64,000 nt of DNA. Source: Phoenix dactylifera (lineage: Eukaryota; Streptophyta; Magnoliopsida; Arecales; Arecaceae). The notes under the pieces are model-generated. The model was not told the DNA's origin, did no database searches, and saw only the letters and a program-made list of their open reading frames with translations. Made by a program: the position numbers and the translations under genes. Location: NCBI RefSeq assembly GCF_009389715.1, contig NW_024067736.1:62001-126000 (forward strand), written 5' to 3'. Numbering within the stretch: the first letter of the stretch is position 1; every line of letters begins with the position of its first letter. This document shows, one piece after another, positions 61,023-64,000 of the stretch.

Positions 61023-61658
61023 GTGAACGAGGGTCCCGTCGGTAGTTCGATTGCCCGCTGGGTCCGTCGGTGTTGATGGTGGTGGTTTGGAAGGGGAAAC
61101 TGTAGTGATATGGTGATGTTTCTCTGAGGAAACCATGTTCTCACATTACTACCAGTGCAGTTCTTTTATTTCATATTGCGGCAGCATGGTGATTGTTTGC
61201 GTTCTACACTAGACCTTTCATTTCCCTTTCATTTGGATCGGCATCTCATGCCATGGAGTATTATGAATCAAGGTTCCAAGGTGTAAGATTATAGACGTTA
61301 ATCTTAGACTATTGAGGAATTATATGACGTACGTAAATTTTAAATTAGCATTCTCAATTTCTTGTGTCCGATAGGAGCAAATCTCCCATCAAGCAATGAG
61401 ACCTGTTTGGGTACTGGAAGCAGAGTAGCAGTTTGAGATTTACTCTGGTTTAGCTGGTTGTAAATTGGGGGGCAGTGGACGCTGCTACTGACGGAATGAA
61501 CTTGTCGTCAAGCACCCTTCCCCTATTGCAACTTGGATGAATGAATTTGGTGACAGGAAACATCCCTGTAGCATCCCCACGGTCGATGTGAATCAAGCTG
61601 ATAGGTGGCCATTGATTAAAAATAGAACAAGAGGCGCCAGTCACACAGCTTAGGACCC
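61023..61658. other. 3' flank of the receptor kinase gene
   Basis: Contains the probable 3' UTR, then AT-rich spacer up to the hAT-type element. No gene is seen. Confidence 0.5.
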
Positions 61659-61666
61659 ATCGGATT
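61659..61666. repeat. target-site duplication, left copy
   Basis: ATCGGATT here is identical to 62859-62866, a perfect 8-bp hAT-type duplication. Confidence 0.9.
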
Positions 61667-62858
61667 TAGGGCTGTCAACGAGCCGAGCCGAGCCCGAGCC
61701 ACAGCAGGCTCGGCTCGGCTCGTTCCATAAAAATCTAGGCTCGGGCTCGGGCTCGGGCTCGGTACCGAGCCCTGTACTGGGCTCGGGCTCGGGCTCGCCT
61801 AGCACAGCCCCGGCTCGGGCTCGAGCTCGTGAGGCTCGTTTGCCCGAGCCCGAGCCTGCCCCGGCGGCCGGCGCCCCATCTCTCATTCATCGGAGGACGG
61901 GAGGAGAGAAGAACGAAGGAAATAAAGAAAAAAGAAAAAAGAGAAGAAAGAAGGGGGCAAATTAAATCACGGAAAACGGTGAGAAAAGCCAAGATAATCG
62001 AAATCCAACTCAAAAATTTCATAAGAAAGCAAAAGAAATCTCGAATTGGCCCTTTCGATTCAGGCCAGAAAAGGGGGGAGGAGATGGGTCACCTTGAGTA
62101 CGGAAACGAAGTTCTCGGCCTGGTCGGTCTCCGAGAAATGGCTGCTCCACCGGTTCCAGTCCCAGTCTGAGCAACCGCCCCCGCCACCGCCGGGGGTGAC
62201 GGCAGGGGTGCTACAGCGGCAGGGGAGGGTTGCGCCGCCCCGCTCGCCACGGAGGATGGGGCGGCTGAGGGCCCCGCCGGTGAAGCTGAGGTGGACCTCC
62301 CGCGAGCACCACCGGCACGGGCGTCATCGTCGTCGGAGGGGAGGGGGCATCGGCTTCGAGCTTGGGGGCGAGCCGGCGAGGAGAACGAAGAAGAAAGGAG
62401 GGCTAGGGCTAGGGAATGTTCTGGAGAAACCGAGAAGAAAGAAATTAAAGAAATTAAAAATGGGTTAACGGGTTGGGTTCGGTTAATGGGTTGAATCCGA
62501 ATCCGAATCAATTCAATTCGATTTAAGGATTTGGGTTAGCTCGGGTTGGGTCTGATCTAAATCCAACTGGGTTCAATTAGATTGGGATTGAAATTGATTG
62601 AGCCAAATAAAATTTAATTGGGTTGAGTCCAAATTTAATTGGGACCCAATTAAATTGTTAATTGGACTGAGCCCTCATTTGGGCTTGTTTGGGCTCGTGA
62701 GCTGCTCGGGCTCGAGCTCGGGCTCGGGCTCGGATTTAAACGGGCCTCATTTTAGGCTCGGGCTCGGGCTCGTTTGACTAACGAGCCGAGCCCGAGCCGG
62801 GCTTTTACCGAGCCGGGCCCGAGCCGAGCCCGAGTAGCTCGGCCCGTTGACAGCCCTA
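61667..62858. mobile_element. non-autonomous hAT-type element carrying a gene fragment (Pack-hAT)
   Basis: A 1,192-bp element. It begins TAGGGCTGTCAACGAGCC and ends with the inverse GGCCCGTTGACAGCCCTA, an inverted repeat with one mismatch in about 21 bp. Flanks are perfect 8-bp duplications. The subterminal regions are dense arrays of GAGCCC / GGGCTC motifs, typical of hAT transposase binding. The middle (62080-62410) is GC-rich and coding-like on the minus strand. It includes a Ser/Ala/Pro-rich stretch like a plastid transit peptide, and CSDWDWNRWSSHFSET plus AENFVSVLK followed by a GT donor. No transposase is seen. Confidence 0.85.
62089..62410 (-). pseudogene. captured exon fragment, EXECUTER1/2-like (tentative)
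   Basis: The minus-strand reading DWDWNRWSSHFSET...AENFVSVLK, ending at 62093 with a GTGACC donor-like site, resembles my memory of the conserved block after the transit peptide in plastid EXECUTER1/2 proteins (W-W-RW-HF-E...VSVLK). The Ser/Ala/Pro-rich part further upstream (about 62180-62410) would fit a transit peptide but is in a different frame. The fragment is therefore truncated and probably frameshifted. The identification rests on about 25 residues and needs a protein search. Confidence 0.4.
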
Positions 62859-62866
62859 ATCGGATT
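62859..62866. repeat. target-site duplication, right copy
   Basis: ATCGGATT, identical to the left copy. Confidence 0.9.
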
Positions 62867-63119
62867 CAAAGATCAGGGAATCTAAACTGCTGTAGGACAA
62901 GCTTTAGAAAATGTCATGATGCCCTGTCATCCACTTGCCGCATGCCGAGCTTTATCAGCATCATTCCTTTTTAAGCCTTTTTCTTTTCAGGAGCAAGAGT
63001 TTGAAATGTAGTGGAGGTGATGGTTGTGCTATGAAAATGTTATTCGGGCCAGAAATAGCCTACCCAAGAGAAATTATCCTGGGTACTAATGGCTGCATAA
63101 AAATGGCTTGCAAACAATG

Positions 63120-63122
<3 letters not shown>

Positions 63123-63199
<77 letters not shown>
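63123..63199. repeat. (AT)n microsatellite
   Basis: About 76 bases of uninterrupted TA/AT dinucleotide that ends exactly where the LTR-like sequence begins. This suggests the retrotransposon inserted into the AT tract. Confidence 0.9.
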
Positions 63200-63201
<2 letters not shown>

Positions 63202-64000
63202 ACGGGGGAACTTAGCCACCATGCCCCACGTGACCGGCACGCGCGCCCAGGAAGACTACGGCAGCCCCTTGATCCAGCAATCCGACCCCGAGTCGGACAT
63301 CTTCGGCTCCGCAGCCCGACCCCGAGTCGGCAGCCCCTTGATCCAGCAATCCGACCCCGAGTCGGACATCTTCGGCTCCGCAGCCCGACCCCGAGTCGGC
63401 AGCCCCTTGATCCAGCAATCCGACCCCGAGTCGGATATCTTCGGCTCCGCAGCCCGACCCCGAGTCGGCTGCCCCTTGATCCAGCAATCCGACCCCGAGT
63501 CGGACATCTTCGTCTCCGCAGCCCGACCCCGAGCCGGACATCTCTCGACAACGACAGGCTATTCCCCAGAGGCACGCCGCAGCCTCCTGCTCCACTACTC
63601 CCTGCAACGGTTGTATCTGGCGCTGCTCCACGATCCCCTGTAACAGCCGTACAAGGCGGAGCTCCACTACGCCCTGTCATGCCGTACCCAGCGCTGCCCC
63701 ACGACGCCCTGTAACGGCCGTGTCAGTGGCAGCTCCATCGTGCCCCACGATGACGAACCCCCCTGAAAGACCCCCCAGCCTGGTATATATGCGGCTGGGA
63801 GGAGGAGGGGGGGTAAGCAAGAACTTCCAGAGCATTCTCTTACTTGCTACTATTATCTCTCCTTCTCCCCCAATCTCCTCTGACTTGATCGTCGGAGGGC
63901 CCCCACCACCCCAGTGGTGGTGCGAGGCTTGCTTGCAGGTTCCCCGGTGGAAGGTGGAGCGCAATCAACACCAACCAAGGCAACTCAAACGGAACCCCGT
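63198..64000 (+). mobile_element. LTR of a Ty3/gypsy-like retrotransposon, cut by the window edge
   Basis: The segment starts TGTTACGGGGG directly after the AT tract and is GC-rich throughout. It has a TATA-like GGTATATATGCGGC at about 63782-63795, followed by a CT-rich leader. The block TGACTTGATCGTCGGAGGGC resembles a signature I associate with U3/R-U5 regions of plant Ty3/gypsy (Tat/Athila-like) LTRs. No protein domain is present in the visible part. The LTR end and primer-binding site lie beyond the window, so solo LTR against full element cannot be decided. Confidence 0.6.
63263..63538 (+). repeat. four tandem 69-bp repeats inside the LTR
   Basis: Copies at 63263-63331, 63332-63400, 63401-63469 and 63470-63538 differ by only a few bases. 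Each is a multiple of three, and reads SPLIQQSDPESDIFGSAARP plus RVG in one frame and other repeat peptides on the opposite strand. Each unit itself holds two CCGACCCCGAGTCGG palindromes. It is probably an enhancer-like or unstable U3 array rather than protein. Confidence 0.9.

Noticed and set aside
60486-61144. Minus-strand open frames of 216-217 codons
   Set aside because: Antisense to the kinase exon; compositional artefacts with no family features.
63123-63680. A 185-codon minus-strand frame with GRIAGSRG-type repeats
   Set aside because: It reads the 69-bp LTR repeats and then the AT microsatellite as protein; not a gene.

Overview
The window is nuclear DNA of a flowering plant, most likely a monocot. 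The genes have canonical GT-AG introns, many of them 1-4 kb long. The background is AT-rich, but the first exons of two genes (the GH28-like enzyme and the receptor kinase) are very GC-rich, a 5' GC gradient typical of monocots. Plant-type LINEs, TRIMs, hAT and Mutator-like elements fill the spaces. The long introns would fit a palm or a related lineage, but that is a guess.

Six protein genes can be reconstructed. (1) RPL31, + strand, exons 4375-4460 and 8351-8630. (2) A seven-exon minus-strand gene for a plant 'nucleolar protein gar2-related' type protein, 10043-16633, with an upstream 5' leader reaching about 21.07 kb. (3) The complex I ESSS subunit, minus strand, 35021-35371. (4) A GH28/pectin-lyase-like secreted protein, minus strand, three exons, 36689-38774. 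(5) A cornichon homologue, minus strand, four exons, 45076-53155. (6) A two-exon LRR receptor-like pseudokinase, + strand, 58989-61022. Genes 2, 3, 4 and 6 appear in the same order as I recall for the Arabidopsis block At3g57780-At3g57785-At3g57790-At3g57830, so the window looks like an ancient conserved microsyntenic block with cornichon inside it.

Most of the rest is transposon-derived. There is a hAT-type element with 8-bp target duplication inside the RPL31 intron (6804-8091). A second has a perfect 8-bp duplication at 61667-62858 and carries a gene fragment resembling the start of an EXECUTER-type protein. A Mutator-like non-autonomous element lies at 25374-26266 with 42-bp terminal inverted repeats, a 9-10 bp duplication and a palindromic internal array. 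There are four small LTR (TRIM-like) elements, near 19518-19845 (minus), 23574-23968, 28555-28990 and 42297-42555. Three 5'-truncated LINE 3' ends lie on the minus strand. A Ty3/gypsy-like LTR starts at 63198 and runs off the right edge; it contains four 69-bp tandem repeats.

The 21.1-34.9 kb, 39-45 kb and 53.2-58.8 kb stretches hold no gene I can support. I found no operon-like or defence-like gene system. The most unusual items are the gene-fragment-carrying hAT elements, the palindromic Mutator-like element and the dense TRIM set.
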